DNA of 41,590 nucleotides from positions 1-41,590 of the forward strand of contig CANDIF010000013.1 in assembly GCA_947384775.1 (NCBI GenBank), read 5' to 3'. The stretch is from an uncultured Clostridium sp. GTDB lineage: Bacteria > Bacillota > Clostridia > TANB77 > CAG-508. The notes beneath the pieces are model-generated. The model searched no databases. It had not been told where the DNA came from and worked only from the letters and a program-made list of their open reading frames with translations. Of this stretch, positions 41,535 through 41,590 are shown in pieces (position 1 is the first letter of the stretch; every line of letters begins with the position of its first letter). The translations under genes were made by a program, and so were the position numbers.

Positions 41535-41590
41535 TTATTTGCTTAAAGTTCTAGGGCTATCAGCAGTTCCGCCATCAGTTGAAATCTTGA
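41535..41590 (-). CDS. 3' end of a gene entering from the right (partial)
   Basis: On the minus strand the last 17 codons read KISTDGGTADSPRTLSK and a TAA. The start lies outside the window. The strand and the terminator just after it support a real gene end, but the fragment is too short to name. Confidence 0.5.
   Translation of the reverse strand, partial: KISTDGGTADSPRTLSK

Overview
The window reads as a chromosomal segment of an AT-rich, spore-forming, Gram-positive Clostridia-type bacterium. It carries a gpr germination protease, a BofC-like protein, an SpaA/thioester surface adhesin, pta-ackA acetate fermentation, six tRNA genes and housekeeping genes (xthA, nth, rnc, comEC, tsaC, tsaB, tsaE, rimI, a Lon-like protease). 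The assignment to an uncultivated gut-type Clostridia lineage is an inference from gene content and base composition.

Layout. 1-6070: tRNA-Glu and tRNA-Thr, then xthA, a PerM/AI-2E permease, an SH3 wall protein, comEC and a BofC-like gene. 6070-7540: a remnant ORF, a phosphodiesterase, a palindromic repeat and a leftward tRNA operon (Gly-GCC, Cys, Lys). 7500-11540: a 1227-aa thioester adhesin with tandem promoters and a structured leader. 11560-18640: pta, ackA, thiN, rnc, a radical SAM protein, tsaC and an L,D-transpeptidase, interspersed with palindromic intergenic repeats and a ~185-nt structured element. 18650-31180: tRNA-Gly(TCC), then a complete-looking wall-spanning type IV secretion (T4SS)-like locus: three VirB2-like pilins, PrgI/VirB3-like, a split VirB4 (N-terminal domain and ATPase as separate genes), VirB6/TrbL-like, a bifunctional wall hydrolase, a VirB8/TcpC-like protein and an acidic partner. 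No relaxase or coupling ATPase is visible. 31190-36480: a small foreign-looking membrane gene, an SH3-CAP protein, a Ca2+/Na+ exchanger, nth, a GC-rich island carrying one stalk-domain protein, and gpr. 36650-41590 (leftward): TraX, Lon-like protease, rimI, tsaB, tsaE and the 3' end of another gene.

The most striking observation concerns codon CGG. Five genes (PrgI-like, VirB6-like, VirB8-like, the CaxA-type exchanger and tsaE) are each split by a +1 frame change. At every break the zero-frame codon is CGG followed by A, and skipping the C gives GGA (Gly) and restores a full-length family member. Reading the other AT-rich genes by eye, I find no other in-frame CGG, although the string CGGA is common out of frame (for example GAC GGA, GGC GGA). 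CGG therefore looks like an unassigned or shift-inducing codon, with systematic +1 frameshifting at CGG-A. Three of the five sites lie in the T4SS-like locus. The only genes that use CGG as an ordinary Arg codon are the two with foreign composition.

Other points of interest are a five-copy palindromic intergenic repeat (GCTCCA...TGGAGC), a second repeat family beside tRNA genes, and a hairpin that sequesters the gpr ribosome binding site.
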